Source of the DNA: Spirometra erinaceieuropaei
Taxonomy: Eukaryota; Platyhelminthes; Cestoda; Diphyllobothriidea; Diphyllobothriidae
NCBI GenBank assembly: GCA_902702965.1
Contig: CACRXP010000006.1
Span: 2,521,661 to 2,585,660 of the forward strand
Direction: 5' to 3'
DNA: 64,000 nucleotides
A program made the position numbers and the translations under genes. This document shows, piece by piece, positions 34,413 to 46,448 of this stretch (positions within the stretch are counted from its first letter, which is position 1; every line of letters starts with the position of its first letter). The notes beneath the pieces were generated by a model that saw only the letters and a list, made by a program, of their open reading frames with translations, ran no database searches and had not been told where the DNA came from.

Positions 34413-34509
34413 CAAGTCCGCCAAACGCACGCTTTCGATTATTCATCAGTAGACCATAACAGTAATATAGAGAAGGGCAGGGCAGCAAAAATTAAACAGC
34501 CAACAAAGT

Positions 34510-34733
34510 ACAGTGAGTGGCCGATCTCATGAAGTGTTGGCTGACATTCTGAAATGAGTTTTAAATTAGGAAGGATTACTTAGGCGCAGTTGTTATAATG
34601 ATTACCATACGGTATATTCCTATAATATATCGGACTTGGCAGGATGCCAGCTCTTGAATACACAGGTTTCCAGTCGCCTGTAGAGACCGTACTTAATAAA
34701 AATGACTACTTGATTAACATACATGTTTCCAGA
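34510..34733. repeat. PAL-B left arm cut by PLE2
   Basis: Starts ACAGTGAGTGGCCGATCTCA and stops within the left arm (after AACATACATGTTTCC) exactly where the Penelope-like end begins, indicating that PLE2 inserted into a PAL-B copy. Confidence 0.65.
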
Positions 34734-34904
34734 AGCGATCGCCGGAACAATGGCTTTATTTGCCTGACGTTTCGGATTCTCACTTGAATCCATCATCAGA
34801 GACAGTTGCAGAAAAGGGTGGCTCGTGTACAGGAAGTCGCTGTATTTATTGGATGCAGTCGCCATGCTACCGCATACCTACAGCAATTAACCGTGCTCCC
34901 TTCA

Positions 34905-37376
34905 TCAAGAATTGTTGCCCGCTGGTGCGCTAATTGCTTGATGGCCGGCATGCAAGTTGTTAATTGCTAACATCTCATCACCCGTGTTGGATGCTGGCGT
35001 GATGATTGCTCGGCCATCTGGCTCACCGGCTTGCGCGCTCCTCGAGTGGCCAATTGCTTTGGCCAGTCTATGCCTCAGCACAGAATATGGAGTGGGAATG
35101 TCGTTGAACTTGTTGATAGACTGAGGCCCCGTGAACCATGACCCAAGCAACTCGCGGCTCACGCGATTATCCCCTCTCGCGAGAATTTCGGCCTCATCGA
35201 ACTTGAATGTGTGGCCGGGTCTCGTCGAATGGGCCGCGACCTGAGAGTTGGCCTCATTTCTCCGTACAGCTGCCACGTGTTCGGCGATTCGCGTCCGGAG
35301 CAGTCTTCCAGTTTCTCCGACGTAGTTGCTTTGTCCGCAACCGCACCAGATCCGGTAAACGACTCCAGATGTTTCTTGCCGTGGCAGTGGGTCTCTTGGT
35401 CTCATTACTTGACGCCTCATGGTGGCCTCCGGTCTGTGCGCAACTCCAACCCCAAGTGGTGCAAGAAGGCGACTAACGGCCTCGGAGACGTTCTTGATGT
35501 ACGGGATCGCTCGCCAGAATTTGGGGTCGGCGCGATTTTGTCGCTCGTCTCGTTTGCGCAGGCACCGGTTGACGAAGTTGCGCGGGTAACCATTTTCTCG
35601 GAAAACCCGTCGAAGATATTGGGATTCGGCAACCTTGTCTTCCGGTTCACTGCAGTGCGTCTCAACACGCCGAAATAGCGTTCCTACGCAACTGCGTTTG
35701 TGGCAGATTGGGTGGTTACTGTTGAAGTTCAGAATTTGAGTCGTGTTCGTTGCTTTTCTGAACACTTTGGTCTTTAGGCCACCACAATCTTTGCGACAGA
35801 CGAGAAAATCAAAGAATGCCAGCTGGTTATTCTCTTTCTCCTCCATCGTAAATTGTATGTCCGGGAAGACGCTGTTGAGGCGTTCTTTGAATGTTAGCAC
35901 CTGGTCCCGTTCGATGACGACGAAGGTATCGTCCAAATACCGAGCCCAGAATTCCGGTCTGTTGGTGTTGGAAGACCAGCGACTCCAACCGCTGTAGGAC
36001 CGCCTCGGCGATGAATCCCAAAATCGGCGAGCCCATTGGTGTTCCCTTCACTTGCTCGTAGATTGTTCCGTCAAACGTGAAGTACGTCTTGAGACAGAAC
36101 CTTAGGAGCTGAAGGACTTGGGCGTGTCCGAGACGATTCTCCGTTTCATCGTATTTGTTTCGTAGGAGTAGCTGGACGGTCTCGATTGCCAGATCCTGGG
36201 GGATAGAAGTAAAGAGGGACGTGACATCAAAAGATACCATGACCTCATTTGGCAAAAGACTTACTTCTTTAAGCTTCTCCAGGAATTGCGTTGACGAACA
36301 GACAGTGGTGTCCGAATCCGCGGTCAGAAATTTGAGGCGCCGAAACAGCCATTTTGCCAGTCCGTACGTTGGAGTGCCTTGGAGCGATAGAATGGGCCGG
36401 AGAGTAGCGCCCTCCTTGTGCACCTTTGGAAGACCATAGAATCGGGCCAAGGCCGTTTCTTGGGCTCCCGCCATGCGTCGGTCGGTCGGTGTTATTGCAT
36501 CCGACTTATCCAGTCCCAACAGTGTTGCATTAATTTCGCATGTCAGCGTTTTTACGGGGTTGGTTTCACATGGAACATAGAACTGGCGATCCTCCAGTAG
36601 GTTTTTGGCCTTCTGAAAGTAGTCTGTTCTGTCCAGTACGACGGTGGAACTCCCCTTGTCCGGGGGCACAATGACAATGTCCTTGTCGGCCTTGAGTTCT
36701 CTTAGTGCATCGCGTTGGACCTTTGTGAGTTTTTCGCGCGGCTTTTGAGTCATAAGGAGGGACGAAACTTGGTGTCGGATAAGGTTCTTCGTCTCCTCCG
36801 CCGCTTCCGTCAGATTAATGACCGATTCCACTGCTGCAATCATGTTGATAGGTTTGGCGTCAGCTGTGTTGAATGAGGCTTCGTGCCGTAAAACCTGTAC
36901 TTGCTCCTTCGTCAGTTCCTTTAACGACAGGTTGTGTACCAGTGTGCCGCCTCTGGATGACGTTGGATCAGGCAGTTTGTGGAATTTGTTCCCCAGTGCT
37001 GCATCGCGTGTCGCTCTCTGCTCGCGGGCTCGTTCAGTCAATTTCTGCTGAAGCAGATTTGTGCCGTTCTCGCCCATGAACTCGCAGCATCTGGCCTTCT
37101 CTTGGTCAATTCTCTGACGGTATTTGCGAAGTCTCGCATGGCAATCTTGAAGGAGCACGCGCATCATACGTCTTCCGTGCTGAAATACTGCGCGTCTCGC
37201 TAGCTCCGTGTTTACCGGAGGTTTGCATGAAACACACTTCGGCAACACGTTGTTATCGAGACACCTGTGCAGAAACCGGATCTGCGCGTAAGTAGAGGCC
37301 TCTCGAAAGGCGAAAGTTTCCCATCGTCGGGCCGATCGGAGCGCGTCGCGCCCAAACAAATTGCCGATACGCACAC
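34905..37376 (-). CDS. PLE2 reverse transcriptase-GIY-YIG protein, one frameshift
   Basis: The N-terminal part includes RFLHRCLDNNVLPKCVSC. RT landmarks follow: IVIVPPDKGSSTVV, ARFYGLPKVHKEG, MVSFDVTSLFTSIP (motif A, Asp kept), GTPMGSPILGFIAEAV (motif B) and ARYLDDTFVV (motif C, both Asp kept). The GIY-YIG endonuclease (GVVYRIWCGCGQSNYVGETGR) forms the C-terminal third. A one-base shift near 35,960-35,980, just before motif C, splits the protein into two frames. The open frame running right of 37,376 is antisense of the inverted endonuclease copy and not part of the protein. The true start is uncertain. Confidence 0.82.
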
Positions 37377-37741
37377 AGTTGCGCACAGGCCGGAGGCCAC
37401 CATGAGGCGTCAAGTAATGAGACCAAGAGACCCACTGCCACGGCAAGAAACATCTGGAGTCGTTTACCGGATCTGGTGCAGTTGCGGACAAAGCAACTAC
37501 GTCGGAGAAACTGGAAGACTGCTCCGGACGCGAATCGCCGAACACGTGGCAGCTGTACGGAGAAATGAGGCCAACTCTCAGGTCGCGGCCCATGCGACGA
37601 GACCCAGCCACACATTCAAGTTCGATGAGGCCGAAATTCTCGCGAGAGGGGATAATCGCGTGAGCCGCGAGTTTCTTGAGTCATGGTTCACGGGGCCTCA
37701 GTCTATCAACAAGTGCAACCACATTCCCACTCCATATTCTG
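37377..37741 (+). repeat. Inverted copy of the PLE2 endonuclease end
   Basis: The plus strand reads MRRQVMRPRDPLPRQETSGV then CSCGQSNYVGETGR, nearly identical to the minus-strand GIY-YIG region at 35,085-35,450. This is the inverted pseudo-LTR type of Penelope-like elements. Confidence 0.8.
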
Positions 37742-37849
37742 GTGACGTGATGATTACTCGGCCATTTGGCCCGCTGTCAGCGGTGTAGGTGAGCGTCCGC
37801 GCCCTTTCCACGTGACTGCTTACCCTGCTCAGAAGAAGATGCGATCAGT

Positions 37850-38070
37850 AAAACAAGAGGTTTATTGACCTGACGTCTCAGATTATCCCTCATATTTTCC
37901 AGTTTTAAGAGGCCGAAATCCTCGAAAGAGCTGACAACCGCGTTAGTCGTGAGCTGTTTGAATCATGGTTCTCAGGTCTGCAATCCATCAAGAAGCACAA
38001 TGACACCTTGGCACCATATTCGGTGCTGAGCCCCTCCCTGCGTAGGGTAATCAGTCACGTGTCTTAAATA
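37850..38070 (+). pseudogene. Second, older GIY-YIG tail fragment
   Basis: The plus strand reads EAEILERADNRVSRELFESW and SVLSPSLRRVISH, homologous to the PLE2 C-terminus but more diverged and without the catalytic part. A degenerate terminal motif lies at 37,865-37,910. Confidence 0.6.
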
Positions 38071-38179
38071 GCGTTTCACACCGCAGATTACTACATAAGG
38101 TCAGAAAGTCTGGGATGAAGGGGGACATACAAAACTGCGCAGAGGACTTCTTGACCGGCCGATCGCAGTAGGTTGGTAC

Positions 38180-39095
38180 TGGCAGTGAAAAATTAACGCT
38201 CGCGCCAGTTTTGAGTGAATTAATCCAGGGCTTGGCGCTCGGACCAGCACTGTTTTTAATTTATGACAATGACCGTATAAATGGACTGGACTGGAAAGGA
38301 ATCATGCTTGCGGATGACAGCAAATTTTGGCGAACGATCAACCGTATGAATGACGAACGGATCCTGAAAAAAGACTTATCGGCCTTTGTCAGTGGTCCGA
38401 TAAATGACTGCTTAATTGTAACTATGGGAATTGTGTCGCACTGCAAATCAAACCGAAGACAAAGTGGACAAATGTAGAGGACCATTGATACTTTCTTGAA
38501 AAGAGATATCTTTCAAATCTTGATGAACAAAAAATACCTTGGAATCAGCATTCTGCCATTTCTGAGGCCCTCCGCTCAGTGGGTTTGGGCGGCCAAAAGA
38601 GCAACCAGTGTTCTCATCGTCATTAATAGTGCTTTCATAGGCCTAGATAAGGAGCAATTTGGAAAAGTATGCCTAGCCTTTATTCGCTCTTCAGCGGAGC
38701 ATGGGATGCAAGCATAGCTCCCTTGGCTAAAAAAGACCATAAATTGCTGGAAAGGGTTAAATGGACGGCGGCCAAAGTTATCTTATGCTGCAGGACACTA
38801 TCTTTACAATGCAGAATTAATAAACTTAACCTAAAGCCATTTGAGCACAGGACGATCCGAGGAGATCTCTTGTAGACTTACCGAATTTTGAGAAACCTGT
38901 AGTGTGTCCTGCATTTCGGCGCTTTTTTCGCATTGGTTAGAAAAACAAACCTGCGCGGAAATTCCCTCGAAACTTCGAGGAGCCCAATCTCACCTGGATG
39001 TTCGCAGATGCTCGTTTTTACAGCTCGTTTGGAACGAAGTTACCTAGAAAGTGATAGTGGCGGGCACAACAGAAACATTTAAACAAAGACTCGAT
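38180..39095 (+). mobile_element. CR1-type LINE 3' fragment
   Basis: Frames give LALGPALFLIYDNDRINGLD and IMLADDSKFWRTI (the ADD of RT motif C), then WDASIAPLAKKDHKLLERVK and a FEHRTIRGDLL end, followed by a LEDS/LERSYLES-like tail. This is the RT palm to C-terminus order of CR1/jockey LINEs. The frame is broken and 5'-truncated. Confidence 0.7.
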
Positions 39096-39097
39096 GT

Positions 39098-40119
39098 ACA
39101 GTGTATGACCGATGTCATGAAATGTTAACTGACATTCTATAATGCGTTTTTGTTTAGGAGGGATTACTTAGGCGAGGTTGTAATGATGATTATCATGCAG
39201 CATACTCCCTTAGAAACCGTATTCGGTAAAAAAAGGACTACTTAAGTAACATGCACTTTCCAAATTGATCTCCGATGGTCTTATGAAATCAAATATATTT
39301 TATAAAAAACATGGAAATAATATCGTTTCTTTTACTGGTTTAATAGAAAATGCCTTCTTCATATTTCATACTCGAAAAAGAAGCATAATTAGGTTTGAGT
39401 AAACTTTTTAATAATGACGTTTTTTAAGACCGCGCAATGTCCATTCACAAGCATTGTACCTCTCCGTTCACCATCGCTTCCCATGAAGCGTACAACGTAG
39501 TCCGCATCCGTCGAAAGATTTGATGGACTCTATATAGTATCCTTTTAACGACATAGAAGATTAAATGATTTTTCATGCGTGGGACGCATGCATCTTGCAG
39601 ACTGAAATAACTAAGCGACAATGCAATGGTTAATCAGGCTGCAAATTATTTGGGTGTTGGGAAACTTTTTTAGAACCTAATTATAATCCTTCTTCGAGTA
39701 TAAAATATGAAGACGACGTACTTCTCTATCAAGCGAGTTGGGGGACAGGGCAGCGGTAGACGGACGGATGCGATGATGCATGAATGGACATTGCACGGTC
39801 TTACAAATCTCATAATTAGAACTTTTTTGAAAACCTAATTTTATTCCTTCTTCGAGTATGCAATATAAAGTTGACATAAGTCTCTAAAAAGGGATAAAAG
39901 AGGGCATATTATGCCTTTATAAAATATATTTAAGTCTATAAGACCATCTTAAATCAGCGGAAAAAATGCATGCTACTTAAGTAAATATTTTTTATACCGA
40001 AATTGAAAAGAAGTGAATTCAGAACCGGCATCCTGCCAAATCAGAACTATTATGAGATTATGCTATAGCGTATTTCAGAATTTCGACCACTGTTTTATGA
40101 AATCGGTCACTGACTGTAT
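39098..40119. repeat. PAL-B palindromic element (full length)
   Basis: Starts ACAGTGTATGACCGATGTCA and ends ATGAAATCGGTCACTGACTGT. About 1,020 bp with mirrored halves; it defines the PAL-B subfamily. Confidence 0.75.
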
Positions 40120-40439
40120 AGTCTGTTGAAAAGCAACTGCTTAACCAGACAGGACAGTTCAGTTACGCGAAGCCGATGATTTCTATGCACCTCCTGTTAA
40201 TACGGCTAAATATTATCCCTGATCATAGATTATTATCTACATCTAAGGGTGTTTAGTTTACAGTCGCGCACTTTCAAAACCAATGTTATACAAAATGTAT
40301 ATGCTGCTGGCCACATTATAACAAGAAGGTTATTTGACGTTGAATATTTTACGCACCGTTCCCAACAGGGTCTTCAGTGACATAGTCTATAGCCTTGAAC
40401 ATTGCATGATAGTGAGCTAATCTCAGGTGCCCTCAGATT

Positions 40440-41103
40440 TTATAACCAGGGAAGGAGTATAATTGGGTTTTAGAAAAGTTTCAAATTACGAGATATTTTA
40501 CGACCGCCCAACGTCCATTCATAAAGCATCTTACCTGTCCGTTTGCCAATGCTTCTCACGAAATACACACAGTCCGCATCCATTGCAAAATGTTATGAAC
40601 TCTATATAATATCTTTTGAAAGGCATGAAAGAATATGTTATATTGTTTACGCGAAACGCATGCATCTTGTAGAGGAAAATCCCTAAGCGCTAGGCCAAAG
40701 ACTGATCAGGCTCCAAATTGGTCTGAAATTAGGAATCCTTTTTAAAAACCTTCTTATACTTATCTTCGAGTAGAAAATATGAACACGACGTGAGTCTCTA
40801 TCAAACGACCAAACAAAACATATGTCTGTTGGCGGTTTCTATAAAATGCATTAAGTTTTTTAATGCCATCGAAAATCAATAGGAAAAACGCATGCTACTT
40901 AAGTTGCCCTTTTTACCGAGTTCGGTTTATACAGGAGATTAAAAAGCGTGCATTCAAAAGCTGACATCCTGCCAAGTCCGAAATATTATAGGACTGTACT
41001 GCATGATAGCCAGCATTACAACCTCGCCTAAGTAATCGCTCCTAAGTGAGAACGCATTTCAGAATGTCAGCCAACATTTCATGAGAGCGGTCACTCACTG
41101 TAT
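40440..41103. repeat. PAL-B element, left end missing
   Basis: Carries the PAL-B centre and the complete right end (CATGAGAGCGGTCACTCACTGT). The left arm is incomplete. Confidence 0.65.
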
Positions 41104-43041
41104 AAGTAATGACAAGAAACTTACCGCAGTTGCATATTCTAAATTTCGCCTGAAAAAATGAGTTGTCACGCTGGAAAGTGCCCGGGATAAACGTATTTTT
41201 CTTCCTCAGCGTGCCGCAAAATTTTAAAACCACACGCCCGGAACAAGGGAATTCTTTCAGGATGCAACAAACTACCCTGCACGATAGTTGATTATCACGC
41301 ACAGAGATCAGTAAATCTTCTATGCACTTAGGCGGTGTTGGCATATTGTTATGCACAACGCAAGGATGGCAAGAAACCAGGATGGGATCGGTGTAACTGT
41401 TAGTCACTGAGGATGATCAATCACCAAGCGCTGAACTCCGCCGACATTTTCTCTGCCTTGGCTAACCGCGGCACTCTCCCACGATATCTTTTTACGTCGG
41501 GGCTCCTCAACGACCATTCCCCAAAGTCCACAACGCTGCATCCAGGCCGAGAGCCAAGCAGAGAGGACGGATGCATCCACCACTAAGTATGGATCATAAA
41601 TTTGATGCACCGTTCATCCCTTATTGTTTTCCAGTGACTAAATCGATTCCTAGAGGACGAGTAGGTACCTCTAGAACTATTATTCTTATTGCGTGTCTAC
41701 TTATTTAATATAGGTAGCTTGAATTACGCCAGCAACTACCTCTGAGGCTCATTGTCGTCAATAGTGCATATCCCTCCCTTATCTGTCTGACAGCCAATCG
41801 GTCGATTTGATCCCTGCTGCTTTGTCGGCTGGAAATGATAAGAATAGCCTCAATTTTCAGACGATAAGCGTTGTTGCTGATAACGTCTGGGAAATCGTGA
41901 GTTGTCTTTGTGAAACACCGCGTCCATTCCGCCATTTTTGTCTCCTAGATTCATTCTTAATCCAGTGAATGGCGCTGAGTCCACACTTGTGAACTCATGT
42001 ATCCCCAAGTTCGTTTTGGACATCTCCTAAGTCGGACTGCGTAGTAGTCAAATAGTTTTTTTCTGCGGAAAGACAGTTCACTCGGACGGTGAGTGCCTGT
42101 CAGTAGCCTCCTGTCCCGAAACTGTAAAAACTGCAGTTCCTTTTTGCGCCTTATATTAACTTTTGCGATGATTTCCTTGTATTTAGACGTTTTTTTTCTG
42201 TCAGCCATTCATATTTGTAAAAGAGTTTGTATGGGGACCCCTCAGTCGTGGTCCAGTGCGCATTCTAATCTACGGATGCAAACAGTGTTATGCCGAATTA
42301 CTTATACGAACTACGATTTCACAAAAACACTTAACAATTATGGTCTATGGTTGTGACCTGAGAAATACGCATGGGGACTTCGGCTGGTATCTAAAACTGA
42401 TGTCTTTGTCCACGCACGTCTAACGGTAGCCCAGTACGTTAAATAAATTCTAAACAACGTCACCGCATTCATCACGCGGCCAGTCGGACCTAGTAGCCTC
42501 ACACACATCAATGTTTTCTGCGATCAAAGCACTAAATTATCACAACTCGATTTCAAAATAGAAATCAACCCTGGAAACTTCATTTGATATTTACGTTTAA
42601 AATAAACGTACAACAGATTGTCCGAACACACGTAGGCCAAGTTTGTAGGTTAGATGTTCGGTGCCCGATGACACACAGTCGAGTTTTTAATTCGTACTGT
42701 CATTAGCAAAATTAGTCTTTGAAAGAAGTTATTTTACTGATTTCGTTAAAAATACAAGAACCGCACATAACTTTGCATCTTATAGATATGAACTTGGACA
42801 GTTGCAAACAGGATAATGGACCCAAGTCTTCTTTTTCGCGAAGATAACGTGCAAGCAACTGCTGACGGCTAACAATCCGAACATGATCATCCCGATTTTA
42901 CTAGTCTTTGTCAGCCCCTGCTCTAGGTTGCAGCTTAAATGCACATCGGGGTAAACTGGTTCCGCATACTCAAGTTTGCAGTAAACTACTTTTGCAAGAT
43001 GTTCGGTTTATGAATTGTGTAAAGTTTAATGAATGCGATAT
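41104..43041. other. Intergenic stretch without recognisable genes
   Basis: Minus-strand open frames at 41,404-41,610, 41,705-41,935 and 41,957-42,208 lie in different frames and show no family motif; they could be a decayed insertion. Nothing else seen. Confidence 0.4.
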
Positions 43042-43833
43042 ACAGTAGGTGGGCTTACTCACGAAATGCCAACCAAAATTCCAAATTGCGTTTTCGTTTC
43101 GAAAAGATTAATTAAATGGTATTGCAAAAGTAGTCAGCCTGCAACATAATTTTATAACATTTCAGCTTCGTCAGGATGCCGACTTTTGAATAAACTTTCT
43201 TATGGCCGCATACAAAAAACAGCCCTCTGCAAAAAATGACTACTTATGCAACAGGAATTTTTCTCATTTGTTTTCGATGCCGCTAAAAGTCCAATTATAT
43301 TTCGTGGAAAACATGCATCCTTTCGCTCATCCAGTAGACAATTTCGATTTCTTTTAATATCATACTTGAAAAAAGGGACTTATTCGGTGTTCAATACATT
43401 TTAAATTCCAGAATAATTTTAAACTCGCTCTGCCGTCACACTTGCATTCAGGGTTTCAAAACTGCAAGCCGTATATTTTCCGCGTACGTAAAACCACATA
43501 TTTTTCTACGGTAATAAAGGAGGATCATATGGGATAGTAAAATTCAGCAGCGAATTTGATCCATATCGTTAACTTTACAAGCCACATTGGTAAAGGCATC
43601 GAAAATCAATGAGAAAATAGCATACTAATTAAGTAGTCATTTTTTGCACAGTATTGATATTGCATGCAGCCAAAAGTAAGTGCTTTCGAAAGCCGACACC
43701 CTGAAGTAACTGGATCATTATAGATTTATGCTGCATCATGATTAGTTTTACAACACTACTTAATTTATCTTTTCGAAAGGAGAACGCATTTCGAAATTTT
43801 GGTTGACATTTCATGAGTTAGCACATCTACTGT
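43042..43833. repeat. PAL-A palindromic element
   Basis: Starts ACAGTAGGTGGGCTTACTCA and ends ATGAGTTAGCACATCTACTGT. About 790 bp, with a central deletion compared with the full-length copies. Confidence 0.72.
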
Positions 43834-43849
43834 ATGAACAAGACGTTCA

Positions 43850-44173
43850 GGGTATTTAAAAGTCCCACAAAAAAATTTAAAACCTAAATATATCCCTCCT
43901 TCGAGTATAAAATCCGAAGCAGACGTACTTTTTTATCTAACGAGCAAAGATATTTTTATATATGTTTTCTACGAAGTATAATTGGAATTTTAGGGCATCG
44001 AATATCAAAGAGAAAAATGCGTACTACGTAAGTAGTCAGTTTTGAGAGAGTGTAGTTTTTTTCAGTCATAGGGAATTACGACTGCGGTTACAACCCTATT
44101 TAATTAATATTTCTGAAAAGAAAACGTATTTCGGAATTTCGGTTGACATTTCATGAGTTAGCCCACCTACTGC
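43850..44173. repeat. PAL-A right half
   Basis: Right arm only, ending ATGAGTTAGCCCACCTACTG. It lies directly after the preceding PAL-A copy. Confidence 0.65.
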
Positions 44174-45479
44174 ACATAAACGTCAGCCTCAGTAGTGTAC
44201 AACCTTGAGGTGGCTAAAACTCACAATCGATGGGCAATTGGTTTTCTTTCCAATTTCACGTTAACGGTCCAAGTTCTGGTGTGTAAACTATCCCTGTCTA
44301 ACCATGGTCCCTTTCATGACATAATCATATTTTCACATCATTTATCAAACAAGAGGTAGCAGCGGATAGAAAAAAATGCCTAATGTTTTTTTGCCTTCAG
44401 TGTGGTAGCAGTCACTGGACTGTGACATCCTACAGCTTACTTGCGAATAACCTTTTGACACTTGCACAAATAGGCTATAAGGTCATTCTGGAATGGCGGA
44501 GAAGACAGACGTCTGTCTGTAGACTTACCCACGGGGAAAGCGCTTGTCCCTCTCGCACACACTCATGCACCTAGGTCAAAGTATTGAAGAAGCAGCGTGG
44601 ATCCGGCGTCAAATCGCTTTGCTTATATAACTTATCATGTAGCATATGCTTAAACTGCAGTATGTATCTAATCGCATGATGTGTTAACAGGAAATCTAAA
44701 GATAATCTGTATAACAGTCCTGTTTAAATGACCATTTCTAAAAAATACATTTCACGATTTAGGAAAGGTAATACACTTATTATCCGGCTTGACAAATGGT
44801 GACCCGTTCACTAAACTTTTTATTAAATTAAAGTGCAAAAGTAAACCGGAATGCTAGAGATTGCGTTTGTTCGTTCTGCTTTTATGAAGCCACGAAGCAC
44901 AGCCTAGGGCTTTTCATCTTAATCGGTCGATAGACTAAAGGAAAACAACAATATTCAAAAGGGAGAATCGGTTTTCCAAGGTTGATAAGAATGGCAATTT
45001 GGGAAGCAGTGACGCAGATATCTGTGTCGTTCATCATAATAGCTTTAAGTGACTGGATTACATTATGGCCCACTGCGTATTTCAAATTCGTTATGAAGAG
45101 CATTGTATTTTAATGGCGCTTAAGTTATTTTTTGAAAGTCGTTTTGCCAAGAGAGTTAACAAACTCATAATTCAATAAGACGCGAATGATGCAGACTAAC
45201 CAATAAATAAAATAATCCACGTTGTTAAATTGTGCTGATGATGCCTCGTTTGTCTTAAGTTTAAAAAAACTGAATATATAAGGATAAAGTACTCCGTCCT
45301 GATTTTATTCCCGAAGCGAATCTCTTGTGAGGTCGTCAACTAAAGACTACTGGAAGGTGGCTGTTTTAATGTCCATTCCTTCAAAAAGGCCATTGGATCC
45401 AGTTGAATTTATTTAATGTTCGAAACCAGTTAATGCCATAAACAAATGCCAGGCATGTGACGGAAAAAGACGTAAATCT
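44174..45479. other. Intergenic AT-rich stretch
   Basis: No gene, RNA or repeat recognised. Open frames at 44,383-44,574 (+) and 44,882-45,103 (-) have no supporting motif. Confidence 0.45.
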
Positions 45480-46448
45480 ACAGTAAGTGACCGATTTCAT
45501 GAACTGTTGGTCGAAATTCTGGAATAGGTTTTTGATTAGGAAGGATTACTTAGGCTGGGTTGTAATATTTATTAGCATGCAGCATAATCCTATAATATTT
45601 CGGACTTGATAGAAAGTCGACTTTTGAATGCATTTCTTTATGGCCTCCTGCGGAAAGCACATTCAGTAAAAGATGACTACTTACGTAGCATGCATTTTTT
45701 CTAATGATTTTCGATGGTCCTATAAACGTAACTATATTTTATAGACAACATGCATAAGAAACCGCACTATCATCGTATGTTATGTCCGAAGAAAGTGTAC
45801 ATTTAGGTTTAAAAAACGTTTCCCAATTTCGGAATAATTTTGATTCTGACCTGGTATTGCATTAAAGTTTAGTGATTTCTGTCTACAAGGTGCATGCGTT
45901 TTGCGTAAGGATAATCATATATTCCACAGTGTATTTAAGAAGATACCAGAAAGAGCCCATCAAATTTTGCAATGGATCCGGACTGTGTTGTACTTTTCAT
46001 GAGGGGCATTGATAAACGGACATGTGCGGTGTTATATGCAAGGACGTCGCGCGATCTTAAAAATCTCATAATAAGAAACTTTTTTAAAACTTAAGTGTAC
46101 AATTTCGTCGGATATTAAATATGAAGATAATGCGACTTTCTACCGAACGCGTAGAAGACAGCAACCGTTTATTCATGTTGTCCTATAAAATATATTTGCA
46201 TTTATAAGACCATCGAAAATCAATAGAAAAAAATTCATGCTACGTAAGTAGTCATCTTTTATCGAGTGTGCTTTCGGCAGGTGGCCATAAAGAAATACAT
46301 TTAAAAGTCGAAATTCTGGCGAGTCCGAAATATTATAGAATTAAGCTGCATGCTAATAAATATTACAAACCAGCTTAAGTAATCCTTCCTAATCAAAAAC
46401 CCATTCCAGAATTTCGACCAACATTTCATGCGATGGGTCACGCACTGT
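45480..46448. repeat. PAL-B palindromic element (full length)
   Basis: Starts ACAGTAAGTGACCGATTTCA and ends CATGCGATGGGTCACGCACTGT. About 970 bp with mirrored arms. Confidence 0.75.

Larger units (their letters stand above)
34734..37800 (-). mobile_element. PLE2: young, nearly intact Penelope-like element
   Basis: A minus-strand element with RT and GIY-YIG endonuclease. The endonuclease half (about 35,085-35,450) is repeated inverted at 37,377-37,741 with very few differences, so the insertion is recent. The left end (34,734-34,800) has the hammerhead-like core and GAAACGTCAGG string on the minus strand. The right end is rearranged after 37,741. It inserted into a PAL-B copy between genes A1 and B2. 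Confidence 0.8.

Noticed and set aside
37377..37611. N-terminal extension of the long PLE2 open frame
   Set aside because: This stretch is the antisense translation of the inverted GIY-YIG copy; the same peptide appears from the other repeat at 35,211 on the opposite strand.
41404..42208. Series of minus-strand open frames as a multi-exon gene
   Set aside because: Different frames, no recognisable domain and no convincing splice sites.
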